Numbered from the stretch's first letter, positions 25,922 to 36,147 are shown. The stretch is DNA of 64,000 nucleotides from JACDEA01 sp963742585 (GCA_963742585.1 CAVUMI010000009.1:992001-1056000); one strand, 5' to 3'. Notes: generated from the letters alone by a model not told the origin. Numbers and translations: made by a program.

Positions 25922-27277
25922 GGCGTCTCGTCATCGGCCTCGCCGCGGTGGCGCTATTGATTACCGGCGGCCTGGTCTGGCCTGCTCCCGCCGCGCTGCC
26001 GGTCGATCTGGTGGCCGTCGACGCCACCGGCGTCGCCACACCTCTCGGGATTACCAGCCGAGTGCCGGCGATCAGCGAGGGCGGCGTCGACTACTCGACG
26101 ACCCAGCTGACGCTCGACAAAGCCACGGCCAAGGCGGCGGCCTTTACTGCCGGCGACCTCGTCGAGTCGTTCCTCGAGATCTCTGATCGGCCTCTCGACG
26201 GTCCGCTACCCATTCCGATTCCCAACGATGTCTTGCCTGACATCACACTCGATCCCACAACGCCGGACCCAAACGACCACCTGGGCAAGTACCAGCCAGC
26301 AGAGCTCGGCTACAAGAGCCCGATCCTGGTCAAGGCGCAATACCCGCCGAGCGCCGATCGGGCGGTCCCGGTGAGCGCGGAGGTTCCGGGCGGCGCGGCG
26401 CAGCGCGTATGCCACAGAAGCACCGCTCGCCCACGCCGAGGCCAACGGCGGTAAGACCACCGTCTCCGGCGTCCTGCTCATCGGTGCGGGATCGTCGTCC
26501 TCACAAAGCGAACTCTTGGGCAACGGCACCGTGGTCACCACTGCCATCGCGCAAGCCAAGGACGTCACCATCGGCGGCTTGGTCAACCTGGCATCGGTCA
26601 CCAGCACCGCGGTGGCGACGGTGCCGGCCAGCGGCAGCGGCACGGTGCAACTCAAGATCACGGTCAACGGCGCCTCGGTGGCCGGCGTGCCCGCGCAGCT
26701 CACCAACGACGGACTGCAGGTCAGCGACCAGGTTCCGGTGGCGCCGGCGCAACTGGCGGCGTTCAACGCCGGTCTGGCGTCGCTGGAAGCGTTGGGAATC
26801 AGTATCCGTGTGTTCCCCGATGTGGTTCGATCGGCCGACGCGTCCTCGGCCGACGCCGGCGGCGCGGCGCTGTCGATCCGCTACAACCTGACGGGCCGCG
26901 GCCTGCCCGTCACGCCGCTCGGCGATGCGCCCTACGACGAAGAGCTGTTGCTCGCCCGCGTGAAAGCCAAGACGGTGGCGCGCCATCGCAGCCCCGGCGG
27001 TCTGGGCGACTCGGCGCTGCCGACGCTCGACGGCGTGGCGTTGAGCAACGACTTCGGTGACGTCAGTGACTTCGGTGGCGGCGATCTCGGCGCCGCCGCG
27101 CCGCCGCTGTCCCTTGGTGGCAGTCCAGTAGCTCCCGCCGATGACACGCTCCGGCTTGTCCGCACGCGGATCGCCCCCGAGTCGCTTCGCGTTCGTGACT
27201 TCTATCGCCTGATCGTGCTGCTCGCGTTCATCGGAGCGGCGGCCTTACTCGCCCGGCGGCGTACCCGCCTGACCTAG
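25918..27277 (+). CDS. Exported protein with C-terminal membrane anchor, unknown function (frameshifted)
   Basis: The start is coupled to LivF (ATGA). A signal peptide (LVIGLAAVALLITGGLVW) leads into a Pro/Asp-rich region. The frame breaks at about 26395, and the following frame continues as SAYATEAPLAHAEANGGKTT, includes a repeat-like Ala/Val/Thr-rich beta section, a Gly/Asp-rich stretch (GDVSDFGGGDLGAA) and a single membrane helix LIVLLAFIGAAALLARRR at the end. Rejoined, it is about 450 residues. I do not recognise the family. Its place in the transport operon suggests a surface partner of the lipoprotein. Confidence 0.65.
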
Positions 27278-28414
27278 GAGACATCCATGGACGACCGGAT
27301 GACCGATTACTTGCTGCGGGTGGCGGCCGGCGCGCTCACCGCGGTGGGTGTGATCGTTGTGCTGATCGGCTACCTCGGCGTGCGGAACGAGAGTGATGTC
27401 GCGCTGCAGATCCCCTATCTCCTCAGCGGCGGACTCGGCGGCCTCGCCCTCATCGGGCTGGGCGCGCTCGCGCTCATCCAATATCAGATGCGCGTACAGG
27501 CCAGGCGCTTCGCCGAGCTCAGCGATTCCCTCGACGAATGGAAGGACGCCGCGCTGGCCGAGGTACGCAGCTTCCTCGAGGGCGCCGAGCTCGAAGTCGA
27601 GGTGCGGGCGCCGGTCGCCAACGGGCGATCTACCGCGCACGCCGATCAACAGCCACTCGGTGATCCGCCGGGGAGCCTCCACTAGCAACGGGTAGAGCGC
27701 CCCGCGCTTGGGCATGCGCAGATGCCGGCGATCGTGCTGGACCGCGCTCAGCACGTTGCGGGCCACATGCTCTGCCGTGACTTCCTTGATGAGCCCGAGC
27801 CGGCGGACGCGGGCGACGGCCCGGTCGGTGGGGGGATAGTCGTAGAGGTTCTGCATCATCTGCGTCCCCACCGGGCCCAATTCAACGAGGGTGGTGGTGA
27901 CCGGCTTGCCTTTGAACTCAGCCCGCAGCGCGGCCGTGAAGTGGCTCAATCCGGCCTTGGTGGCTGAGTAAGACGTCACGCCTGGGAGCGCGTTGGTGCC
28001 CCCCATCGAGGAGATGTTGACGATGTGACCGCCGCCGCGCTGGATCATTCCGGGGATTGCCTGTCGCGACAGCTCCATGGGCGCGACGAGGTTCACGTGC
28101 ACCTGGCCATTCATGTCGGCGGCGGCGAGATCGAGGAAGGCGCCGGCATGCTCGAGAGCCGCGTTGTTGACCAGCACGTCGATCGGGCCGCCATCGGCCT
28201 CGATGCGGCCGATCAAACCCTGGACTTGATCGGGCTCGGTCAGGTCAGCCACGTCCGCGGTGCCTCCGAGTCGTCCGGCCAGCTCCTTGAGTGCCGCCTC
28301 GCTGCGAGCCACCAACGCTACGCGGGCACCGGCGCCGGCGAACTTGATCGCCAGTTCTTCCCCGATTCCGCGCGACGCGCCCGTGATGAGTACCCGTTTG
28401 CCGTCGAGCTTCAT
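27245..28414 (-). CDS. Short-chain dehydrogenase/reductase (C-terminal tail doubtful)
   Basis: Residues 1-265 are a classical SDR: TGxxxGxG as LITGASRGIGEELA, NNAG-type DVLVNNAALEHAG, catalytic Ser in VNISSMGG and YSATK with the Tyr and Lys. The open frame then runs on for about 125 charged residues that are antisense to the liv-operon membrane gene. SDRs of this kind are about 265-275 residues, so the true stop is probably near 27620 and was lost by an indel. Substrate unknown. Confidence 0.8.
   Translation of the reverse strand: MKLDGKRVLITGASRGIGEELAIKFAGAGARVALVARSEAALKELAGRLGGTADVADLTEPDQVQGLIGRIEADGGPIDVLVNNAALEHAGAFLDLAAADMNGQVHVNLVAPMELSRQAIPGMIQRGGGHIVNISSMGGTNALPGVTSYSATKAGLSHFTAALRAEFKGKPVTTTLVELGPVGTQMMQNLYDYPPTDRAVARVRRLGLIKEVTAEHVARNVLSAVQHDRRHLRMPKRGALYPLLVEAPRRITEWLLIGVRGRSPVGDRRPHLDFELGALEEAAYLGQRGVLPFVEGIAELGEAPGLYAHLILDERERAQPDEGEAAESAAEEIGDLQRDITLVPHAEVADQHNDHTHRGERAGRHPQQVIGHPVVHGCLLGQAGTPPGE
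27287..27685 (+). CDS. Small membrane protein, last gene of the liv operon
   Basis: A 132-residue protein with two membrane helices (VAAGALTAVGVIVVLIGYLG and GLGGLALIGLGALALIQY) and a cytoplasmic, coiled-coil-like tail (FAELSDSLDEWKDAALAEVR). The last ~18 residues are antisense to the convergent SDR gene and may be an artefact of a nearby indel. An AGGAG lies before ATG 27287, and it follows the exported protein by nine bases. Function unknown. Confidence 0.65.
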   Translation: MDDRMTDYLLRVAAGALTAVGVIVVLIGYLGVRNESDVALQIPYLLSGGLGGLALIGLGALALIQYQMRVQARRFAELSDSLDEWKDAALAEVRSFLEGAELEVEVRAPVANGRSTAHADQQPLGDPPGSLH

Positions 28415-28448
28415 GACCGGATGGTACGAGTCCTGTCAGGCTGGTGCT

Positions 28449-28820
28449 TTGGAACCGCTACGTGACCCGGTCGAGAGCATCAGCGCGGTGACGCTGGTGA
28501 CGGAGAACATGGCCGCGTCGGTGACCTTCTACGAGACACTGGGCTTCCGGCGGCGGTACGGCGGACCCGATGACACGTTCACCAGCTTTCATGTCGGCGA
28601 CGGGTATCTCAATCTCCAGATGGTGGCGGAAGGGCCGGCACGCGACCCAGTTTGGGGGCGCGTGGTGTTTTGGGTGGACGATGTCGACGCCATGTACGCG
28701 CGCGCCGTTGCTGGCGGGTTGGTCCCGGTCAGTGCACCGGCCGACGCGCCGTGGGGCGAGCGCTATTTCCATATGCATGACCCCGACGGTCACGAGCTGA
28801 GCTTCGCTCGACCGCTGTGA
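28449..28820 (+). CDS. VOC (glyoxalase/bleomycin resistance) family protein
   Basis: A 123-residue protein of one VOC module pair: SAVTLVTENMAASVTFYETL opens, VVFWVDDVDAMYARAVAGG begins the second half, and WGERYFHMHDPDGHELSFA closes with the metal-type Glu. TTG 28449 is the earliest start, but the GTG or ATG codons nearby are also possible. It could be a lyase, dioxygenase or binding protein. It diverges from the SDR and faces the TPP enzyme with a one-base gap. Confidence 0.7.
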   Translation: MEPLRDPVESISAVTLVTENMAASVTFYETLGFRRRYGGPDDTFTSFHVGDGYLNLQMVAEGPARDPVWGRVVFWVDDVDAMYARAVAGGLVPVSAPADAPWGERYFHMHDPDGHELSFARPL

Positions 28821-28821
28821 G

Positions 28822-30366
28822 TTATTGAAGCTGCGCGTCGATGAGGTGGGGGCCGGGCTCGGAGAGCGCCCGCTCGAGGGAGGTTGTGAACTCCTCAGCG
28901 GTGGTGCTGCGAACCGCGTCGACACCCATGCCCTGTGCGAGCGCGGCGAAGTCGAGATCGGGCCGAGAGATGTCGAGCATCGATAACGCTTTCGGCCCGG
29001 CGGCCTCGGCACCCACGCGGCTCAGCTCCATGTTCAAGATGGCGTAGGACCGGTTGTTGAAGATGACCGTGGTGACATCGAGGCTCTCGCGGGCCTGGGT
29101 CCACAGGGCCTGGAGCGTGTACATCGCGCTGCCATCGGCTTCGAGACTGATGACCGGACGGTCCGGACAGGCGACCGCGGCACCGGTGGCCGCCGGCAGA
29201 CCCTGGCCGATGGCGCCGCCCGTAAGGGTCAGCCAATCGTGCCGGGGTGCGCCCGCGGTGGCGCCCGACGCCCACAGGCCCGAGGTGTTGGCTTCGTCGA
29301 CGACGATGGCGCCCTCGGGCAACAGTGCACCGAGCGCGGCGGCAACGGTCTCCCCGTTGAGCACGCCGTTTGGTCGCGCCGGCCGTGTCGCCGCCTGCAG
29401 GACGGGATCCTGGGTGCCGCCGACCAGGTCGGCGAGCGCCTTGAGGGCGCCGGCGGCATCGTCGCCCGGCGCGGCAAGTACCAGAACCTCGCAGTTCGGC
29501 GGCACGAGGTCGCTCGGCTTCTCGGGATACGCGAAGAACGACACGGGCGCCCTGGCATCGACGAGCAGCAGGTGCTGGATACCGCTCAGCTGGGCCTGGG
29601 TGAACTCGGCGAGATAGCCGAGGCGGTCGATCGCCGGAAGCCCGGCGCCGCGCTCGAGCCGGGCGGGAAACGTCTCGCACAGCAGCGTCGACCCGGTCGC
29701 TGCCGCGACACGACTGGCGGCGAGTAGGCCGTCGGCGCGGACTGCTGAGCCGCCCAGCAGGAGCGCAGTGGGTTCGCCGGACACGAGCGCTTTTGCCGCG
29801 GCGGCGATGACGTCCTGGTTGACGGTGTCCGGCGAACGTGGTGACGCAGGCGCCGCCGGGGACGCGCCCTCGCCCCATGATGCGTCGGCCGGCAGGATCA
29901 GCGTGGCGACCTGCCCCGGCGGGCCGAGCGCGGCGGCGACCGAATCCGCCGTGTCCTGACCGACGTCCGCGGCCGCCATCGATCGGCGTACCCAGCCGGA
30001 GACGGTGCCGGCCACCGCGTCGATATCGGACTCGAGCGGCGCGTCGTACTGCTTGTGATAGGTCGCGTGGTCGCCGACGATGTTGACAACCGGGGTGCGC
30101 GCTCGACGGGCGTTGTGCAGGTTGGCCAGGCCGTTGCCGAGGCCGGGACCGAGGTGGAGCAACGTGGCCGCCGGCCCCCCCGCCATACGGCCGTAGCCGT
30201 CGGCCGCACCGGTTACGACCCCTTCGAACAAGCCCAGCACCGCGCGCATCTCGGGCACGGTGTCGAGCGCCGCCACGAAATGCATCTCCGAAGTACCCGG
30301 GTTGGTGAAGCACGCGGTTACCCCGGCGTCAGCCAACGTCCGGATCAGGGCCTGTGCACCGTTCAT
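28822..30366 (-). CDS. Thiamine-diphosphate-dependent enzyme, acetolactate-synthase-like
   Basis: A 514-residue ThDP enzyme. The N-terminal PYR domain has CFTNPGTSEMHFVAALD and the catalytic-type Glu in LFEGVVTGAADGYGRM; the C-terminal PP domain has ISLEADGSAMYTLQALW and a FNNRSYAILNMEL cofactor motif. The Glu rules out glyoxylate carboligase, which has Val there. It is probably a 2-keto-acid decarboxylase or carboligase. ATG 30366 is chosen over a start 98 codons further, because the longer part reads across the repeat region. The GlcD-like oxidase lies upstream on the same strand. Confidence 0.82.
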   Translation of the reverse strand: MNGAQALIRTLADAGVTACFTNPGTSEMHFVAALDTVPEMRAVLGLFEGVVTGAADGYGRMAGGPAATLLHLGPGLGNGLANLHNARRARTPVVNIVGDHATYHKQYDAPLESDIDAVAGTVSGWVRRSMAAADVGQDTADSVAAALGPPGQVATLILPADASWGEGASPAAPASPRSPDTVNQDVIAAAAKALVSGEPTALLLGGSAVRADGLLAASRVAAATGSTLLCETFPARLERGAGLPAIDRLGYLAEFTQAQLSGIQHLLLVDARAPVSFFAYPEKPSDLVPPNCEVLVLAAPGDDAAGALKALADLVGGTQDPVLQAATRPARPNGVLNGETVAAALGALLPEGAIVVDEANTSGLWASGATAGAPRHDWLTLTGGAIGQGLPAATGAAVACPDRPVISLEADGSAMYTLQALWTQARESLDVTTVIFNNRSYAILNMELSRVGAEAAGPKALSMLDISRPDLDFAALAQGMGVDAVRSTTAEEFTTSLERALSEPGPHLIDAQLQ

Positions 30367-30381
30367 CGCACTCCCGCCATT

Positions 30382-30505
30382 GCCTCCAAGTTGCAGAAAT
30401 GAAACGAAGTGCCTCCAAGTCGCTCCCGAAGGGCAATTTGTCGCGTTGCTTGATGGGGTCTGGACAACTTGGAGGCTCGGCGTGACAAAACTGCAACTTG
30501 GAGGC
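30382..30505. repeat. Four-copy nested inverted repeat upstream of the TPP enzyme
   Basis: Outer arms GCCTCCAAGTTGCAG (30382-30396) and CTGCAACTTGGAGGC (30491-30505) are exact complements over 15 bases. Inner arms GCCTCCAAGT (30411-30420) and ACTTGGAGGC (30467-30476) repeat the same core. The element fills the 148-base gap between the GlcD-like stop and the TPP enzyme start, so it may hold operators or form a large hairpin. Confidence 0.7.
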
Positions 30506-30514
30506 AGCGCTTCA

Positions 30515-31887
30515 TCAGAAGAGGACGCCGGGGTTGAGGATGTTGTTGGGGTCGAACGCGGTTTTGATGCGGCGCATGAGTTCGACCTTGACCGGGTCTT
30601 CGAGCTCGAGGAAGTACTTCTTCTTCGCCCGCCCGATTCCGTGCTCGCCCGAGATGGCACCCCCTAGTGACATCCCAAGCTCGAACAGCCCGCGCAGGAA
30701 CTTGTGGCGCACCTCTTCGTCGGTCTGGAAGACCGACATGTGCACGTTGCCGTCGCCCGCGTGTCCACACCCGGCGATGAACGTGTTGTGGCTCTGGGCG
30801 AGTTCGGCGACGCGCGACATGAACTCGGCAATCGCCGCGCGCGGGACCACCACGTCGACGATGTCATCCGCGTTGGCCGCTTTGGCCAGCCAGAACGCCT
30901 TCTCGCGGCCTCGACGAGCTGCGTCGCCGCGGTGGACGGCAGCACGTAGACGTCGATCGCTCCGAGCTCGACGAGCTGCTCACTCACCGCTTGCACGTCC
31001 TCGTCGAGGCGGCCTTCGATGGCGTTCTCCATCATCACCACGAGATAGGCGACGGTTGCCTCTTTGACGTCGTCCGGCACGCCGAGGTCGGCGCCCATTG
31101 TGCGGGTCATCCCCGCCATGGTGAGCGTGTCGATGTACTCGAGGATTAGGGGCCCGACACCGCTGGCCACGACTCGCGGAACCGCGTGCATGACCTCGTC
31201 CAGCGCGCGGAACGGCGCCAGGACGGTGGCCTGGTGCGCGGGTCGCGGGTAGAGCTTCAACACTGCCTCGGTAACCAGCGCCAAGGTGCCCTCCGATCCG
31301 ATGATCAGCTGGGTCAGGTCATAGCCAGTGGAGGATTTCACATACCTCCCGCCGGTGCGGATCACTTCACCGGTGGCCAGCACCCCTTCCAAACCGAGTA
31401 CCTGGTGGCGGGTCACGCCGTACTTGACGGCGCGCATACCGCCGGCGTTCGTCGCGACGTTGCCGCCCAGACTGGCGCTGTACTCACCCGGGTACACGGG
31501 ATAGACGAGTCCGTGCGCGGCCGTGACCTCGTCGAGTTCGGCCAGTGTCACGCCCGGCTGTACCACGGCGACATGGTTTTCCTCGTCGATCTCGAGCACG
31601 CGATTCATGCGCTCGAACGAGATCACCACGCCGCCCGGCTGTGGTTGCGCTGCGCCGGAGAGACCGGTCCCACTTCCCCGCGCCGTCACGGGAACTCCTC
31701 GGTCGTTGGCCAGAGCCAGCAATGCGGCCACCTCGTCGGTGGTGATCGGTCGAGCGACGGCAGCCGGCAGCTGGTGCGCCACCGTGAGCGCTTCATCGTG
31801 GGTGTAGTCATCGGCGATGCGGTCGCCAGCAACCACGTTCTCGGCGCCAACGACATCACACAGCGCGCTGAGAAGGTCGGCGCCCAT
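30515..31887 (-). CDS. GlcD-like FAD-linked 2-hydroxyacid oxidase/dehydrogenase (frameshifted)
   Basis: A flavoprotein of the glycolate oxidase D subunit / D-lactate dehydrogenase type: GVPVTARGSGTGLSGAAQP, YPGEYSASLGGNVATNAGG (FAD-binding PCMH fold), STGYDLTQLIIGSEGTLALV and, after a shift at about 30905, FIAGCGHAGDGNVHMS and GAISGEHGIGRAKKKY (C-terminal cap with the His/Glu site). The two frames join after VEAARR; the whole is about 457 residues. It oxidises D-2-hydroxyacids to 2-keto acids, which fits its co-direction with the keto-acid-type TPP enzyme. Confidence 0.82.
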
Positions 31888-31896
31888 GACGACTGT

Positions 31897-32799
31897 CTAG
31901 TCGGCGGGAAGGAGCTCGACCTCCGCCGGGCGATGGGTTCGTATCACCGCGGCGATCGACGCCAGAACGATCCCGCCACCCAGGAGCTGCAGACGCGCCG
32001 AGCGCTTCACTCAGGACACCGCCGCGGCGAGCGTCGAAACGACCGGCTGGGCCACCACGATGAGCGAGGACACCGAAACGTCGACGTACCGATGCGCCCA
32101 GCTCATCAATGAGTGGCCCAACGCACCCGGCACGATGACGAAGAGCAGCAGCCAGATCCAGTCGTCGCCGCGGGGGAGGACGAGATCGGATCCGGACAGC
32201 AGGACGACTGGGGTTGCGATTCCTCCCGCACCGAGCATTACGCCGGCCTGAAACTCCAGCGTGCCGAGGCGCACGCGCGCACGCTTACTGGCGACGAAGT
32301 AGGCGGCCCATGTGACCAGCGCGCCGACCGCAAGCAGATCACCGAACAGGCTCCACTCCGGGCTGCCCGACGAGCCGAGGACAACAAGAACCACACCGCC
32401 GATCGTGACCGCCGTCAGGCCGATGTCGCGTGGCCTGACGCGTTCCCCGAACCAAGGGCCGGCAACTACGAGGATCAATACCGGCGCGAGCGCGGTGATC
32501 AGCGAGGCATCGGCGACGCTCGTGTGCTTCAACGCGGTGAAGAAGAACGCCACGTTGACACCGAACAACAAACCGGCACTGCCAGCGGTGCGGAGGTCAG
32601 TCCACCGGAGCCGCCGGCCGGTGAGCGCCACGACAGCGAGCATCACCGCAAAACCCAGCCACAGCCGGTAAAGCGCCAGTGTGAGTCCGGGCAACTCGAT
32701 CAGCTTCACCAGGACCGGGCCGAAGCCCCACGCAGCGACGGCGGCCACCACTCCGGCGATGCCTTCAGCGCGCGTCTCCTGCTGCGCGGCGTCCGTCAT
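31897..32799 (-). CDS. EamA-family drug/metabolite exporter (frameshifted end)
   Basis: A transporter of the DMT superfamily with about ten helices in two EamA repeats (VVAAVAAWGFGPVLVKLI; ADASLITALAPVLILVVAG). The open frame stops at 32011 after VSTLAAAV, but the conserved last helix continues in other frames as LQLLGGGIVLASIAAVIRTH, with a stop at 31897. Two single-base changes near 31985-32012 explain it. The rejoined protein is about 300 residues. ATG 32799 starts MTDAAQQE. The next gene (GlcD-like) begins nine bases on. Confidence 0.75.
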
Positions 32800-32866
32800 C
32801 GTTTGAGTATCGACGACACCGGCGAGGTGTGCAGCCCAATTCGGCCACGGCCGTAGATTGGGTTCT

Positions 32867-34280
32867 GTGTCGAACGCGGTAGTCGTCGGTGCCGGGCCCA
32901 ACGGTCTGGCCGCTGCGGTGGCGATGGCCCGCGAGGGCTGGTCGGTGCTGGTGCTGGAAGCCGAACCGACGATCGGAGGCGGCACGCGGACGGAGGAGCT
33001 CACGCTGCCGGGGTTCCATCACGACGTCTGCTCAGCAATCCACCCGGGCGCGGCGGCGTCTCCGTTTTTCCGCGAGCTTCCGCTCGGCGAGCACGGACTG
33101 GAGTGGGTGCATCCCGAGGTCATGGTTGCTCACCCGTTCGACGACGGATCGGCGGGCGTGCAGGTGCCGCGATGTCGATGCCACCGCCGACGCCCTCGGC
33201 GACGACGCGCGGATGTACCGCCGCCTTTGTAGGCCGATGACGCGACGGTGGCCGCTCGTTGAAGACAGTGTGCTGGGCCCGCCGTTTCGACCGCCCCGAC
33301 ACCCCTTGGCGATGGCGGCCTTCGGTTTGCGGGCGGTGCCGCCCGCCACCGCCTTCGCCCGCGCCTTCAGCACGCCGCAGGCGAAGGGTCTGTGGGCCGG
33401 GCTGGCTGCCCATGCCTTCCTGCCTCTCGAGAGACCGTTGACCTCGGCCGCCGCGCTCGTGCTCACACTTACCGGTCACGCGGCCGGCTGGCCTGCCGCC
33501 CGGGGGGGATCGCAGGCGATTACCAACGCGCTCGCCTCGTATCTGATGAGCCTCGGCGGACGGGTGGAGACCGGGACGCGGGTGACGACTCTCGCGAACC
33601 TGCCGGCGGCTGACGCAGTGTTTTTCGATCTCGCGCCGCGCCAGGTCGTGGCGATCGCCGGCGATCGCATGCCCGACCGGTATCGGCGCAAGCTCGAGCG
33701 ATACCGGCACGGAATGGCCGCGTTCAAGGTGGACTGGGCGTTGGCCGGCCCGGTGCCGTGGACCTCCGAGCTGGCGCGCCGCGCCGGCACGGTTCACCTG
33801 GGCGGCACGATCGCCGAGATTGCCGCGTCCGAACGCGATGTGTACGCCGGCCGCCTCCCCGAGCGGCCCTTCGTCCTGGTCGGCCAGCAGAGCGTGGTCG
33901 ACGACACACGCGCCCCTGCTGGCCAACACACGTTGTGGACCTACTGCCACGTGCCTCCCGGCTCGACCGTCGACATGACCGAGGCGATCGCGGCACAGAT
34001 CGAGCGGTTTGCTCCGGGCTTCCGCGACCTCGTCCTGGCCAAGGCGGTGCGGTCGCCGGCGCAGCTCGAAGCTCACAACGCCAACCTCGTGGGCGGCGAC
34101 ATCGCGGGCGGGGCGACCGCCGGACGCCAACTCGTCATCCGGCCGACGGCGCGTCTCGACCCCTACAACGTGCCGGGTACGAATCTCTACATCTGCTCGG
34201 CCTCGACGCCGCCGGGCGGCGGCACCCACGGGATGTGCGGCTACCGCGCCGCGCAGTCCGCGCTACGGCGCAGTCGGTAG
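32867..34280 (+). CDS. FAD-dependent phytoene-dehydrogenase-like oxidoreductase (frameshifted)
   Basis: The first part opens with the FAD dinucleotide motif VVVGAGPNGLAAAVAMAREG and EAEPTIGGGTRTEEL, as in CrtI-like amine oxidases. The frame moves at about 33165-33175 and the rest reads on through GGSQAITNALASYLMSLGGR, KVDWALAGPVPW and the FAD-binding C-terminal GGGTHGMCGYRAAQSAL. It is about 470 residues when rejoined. GTG 32867 is preferred; TTG 32858 is also open. Members desaturate or saturate prenoid chains or oxidise side chains; substrate unknown. It overlaps the convergent MBL gene by 18 bases. Confidence 0.75.
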
Positions 34281-35135
34281 ATCGACGACGAGCCCTTCCG
34301 CGGCCGCGCTCACGGGCACGTCGCCCCGCCGCAGCGTGGCGACAATCTCGTCGAGCTGATCGTCGGTGCGCGCCGGATCGTGATGGAACAGCATCAGGTG
34401 CTTTGCGCCGGCGCGTCGGGCGAGGCCGACGGCGTATTCGATGGCCGAGTGGCCGAACATCCACTTCTCGCCGAACTCCGACGCGGTGTACTGCGCGTCG
34501 TGGATGAGGATGTCGACACCCTCGGCCAGTTCGAGGGCGTTGTCGTGGTACTCGCCCAATCCGTCAGGACCCTTCCCCAACGCGATCGGCCAGTGGTCAC
34601 TCAGGTAGGCGATGCTGCCCCGGCCGTCACCAACCCGGTAGCCGAACGTCCGTCCACCAGGGTGGGGGATGTCACGGGCGACAACCGTGAAGCCCTCGAT
34701 CTCGTACTTGCCTTCCTCGAGGTCGAGGAATTTCCATCGACCCGGTAATTGTGCCGGCGTCACCGGAAAGTGCGGTGGTGACACCACGCGGGTGAGCAGC
34801 GCCTCGGCACCTTCGGCGTCCTGTGACGGCAGGTAAAGGTCGATGACAGTGTCGGCCTGGAGGCCGGCCGGGAAAAAGGGCAGCCCGTGGGTGTGGTCCC
34901 AGTGCAGGTGGCCGAGGAGGATGCTGCCGCGAAATGGCTGGCCGTCGAGTGCGCGCGAGAGCTGGGCCAGCCCGGTTCCCCCGTCGAGCACCACCGTCGG
35001 TGTCGCATCGCCATCGTGGGCCAGGGCAACACAGGACGTGTTCCCGCCGTAGCGAATGAAATCGGAGCCGGGCGCGGGCGTCGAGCCGCGTACCCCGCAG
35101 AACAGGACCTTCAGCTCGTGGCTTCCTCTCGGCAA
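34263..35135 (-). CDS. Metallo-beta-lactamase-fold hydrolase
   Basis: A 290-residue MBL protein: FCGVRGSTPAPGSDF opens, the zinc motif HxHxDH is HLHWDH in LLGHLHWDHTHGLPFF, and the third site is DILIHDAQYTASEFG with HSAIEYAVGLARRAGAKHLML. This group includes phosphodiesterases and cyclic-nucleotide-type or RNase Z-like members. The start may be the CTG at 35114, which has AGAGGAAG eight bases ahead, rather than TTG 35135. The neighbour is DUF3500. Confidence 0.8.
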   Translation of the reverse strand: MPRGSHELKVLFCGVRGSTPAPGSDFIRYGGNTSCVALAHDGDATPTVVLDGGTGLAQLSRALDGQPFRGSILLGHLHWDHTHGLPFFPAGLQADTVIDLYLPSQDAEGAEALLTRVVSPPHFPVTPAQLPGRWKFLDLEEGKYEIEGFTVVARDIPHPGGRTFGYRVGDGRGSIAYLSDHWPIALGKGPDGLGEYHDNALELAEGVDILIHDAQYTASEFGEKWMFGHSAIEYAVGLARRAGAKHLMLFHHDPARTDDQLDEIVATLRRGDVPVSAAAEGLVVDLPTAP

Positions 35136-35184
35136 TCGGTCACAGAAATCGAGGCTAGTTCGAGCGCGCTACTTGGCGGTGGCG

Positions 35185-36147
35185 CTAGTGATGAGCGGCG
35201 CGGTGGGCGCGGAGGAGGTCGTCGCCGAAGTCGCCTCCGGGGTCGCGCCAGACCGAGTGAGCGTGATTGGCGTCGTTCTGCGTGTTGTCGTACTCCACGA
35301 GCAACCGCGCCCCGTGCAGGCGGTAGTAGTGGGGCCGCCCTATCTCGGCATCGCCCGCCCACGCGAAGCGCAGGTCATCGTGGTCGGTTACGCCGGGTGC
35401 GATTCGCGACCGGTCCGTATGCATGGCGATCAGGCTCGCGGCCAGGGAGGCCGCCTCGCCGCGCAAGTCCGAGACGGGCACGCCGCCGTCGAGGTCATGT
35501 TCGACGCGCGGCGCGTTCATCGTGACGATGTCGGCCGGCGCGGTGTCGTCGATGACGGCGCGTCGGCGGGCCGCGGCTGGCAGGGCCGACAACAATGCCC
35601 GGGCCACGTCCTCCTCTTCGCCCAACGGCCGCAGCACGGTCCGACCGCCGTGCACGACGCGGGCTGGATTGGCGCCAAGGAACAAGGGCGTTGGCGCCAA
35701 CGCGCCATCGATGACCGACGCGTGCAACGAGACGTGGTGGCCCTCGAAGCGCACACCCCACGGTGCGTCACCTGTCGGCTCGCCGAAGAGCGTCATGGCG
35801 TAGTGAGACGGGTCGCGCGGTAACCCGTCCGGTCGTCGTCGCCGCAGCCCGCCATCGCCTTCGAGGTCGGCCAGGACCACCTCCAGGCCTATGATCGTGG
35901 TCACTTTGGCGAGGGTGGCGGTGCTCACCATCGCGGTCACCGCGGCGTGGACGAGCTGTCGCTGGGCGCCGGTGAGACCGGTGAGATGCAGGCCGCGGCG
36001 CGCCGCGGGCCAGTAGAACCAGGTCCGTCGTTCCACCTCATCGAACGGTAAGCACAGCTCTTGTTGCTGTGCCGCGTCCACGCCGGCGCGTAACTCGCAC
36101 ACTGCCGTCGCGAGGTCCGCAACCGTGGTCGCCGCTCGCGTACCCAT
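35185..36147 (-). CDS. DUF3500 family protein
   Basis: A 320-residue protein matching the DUF3500 pattern: WFYWPAARRGLHLTGLTGAQ, RDPSHYAMTLFGEP, WGVRFEGHHVSLHASVIDG, PLFLGANPARV, the YYRLHGARLLVEYDNTQNDA run, then NHAHSVWRDPGGDFGDDLL. The conserved His and Asp suggest a metal or hydrolase-type site, but the reaction is not known to me. It diverges from the cyclase regulator by 53 bases and lies 49 bases upstream of the MBL gene. Confidence 0.8.
   Translation of the reverse strand: MGTRAATTVADLATAVCELRAGVDAAQQQELCLPFDEVERRTWFYWPAARRGLHLTGLTGAQRQLVHAAVTAMVSTATLAKVTTIIGLEVVLADLEGDGGLRRRRPDGLPRDPSHYAMTLFGEPTGDAPWGVRFEGHHVSLHASVIDGALAPTPLFLGANPARVVHGGRTVLRPLGEEEDVARALLSALPAAARRRAVIDDTAPADIVTMNAPRVEHDLDGGVPVSDLRGEAASLAASLIAMHTDRSRIAPGVTDHDDLRFAWAGDAEIGRPHYYRLHGARLLVEYDNTQNDANHAHSVWRDPGGDFGDDLLRAHRAAHH

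Noticed and set aside
28822..30366. Glyoxylate carboligase as identity of the TPP enzyme
   Set aside because: The active-site position has Glu (LFEGVVTG), whereas glyoxylate carboligase has Val there.
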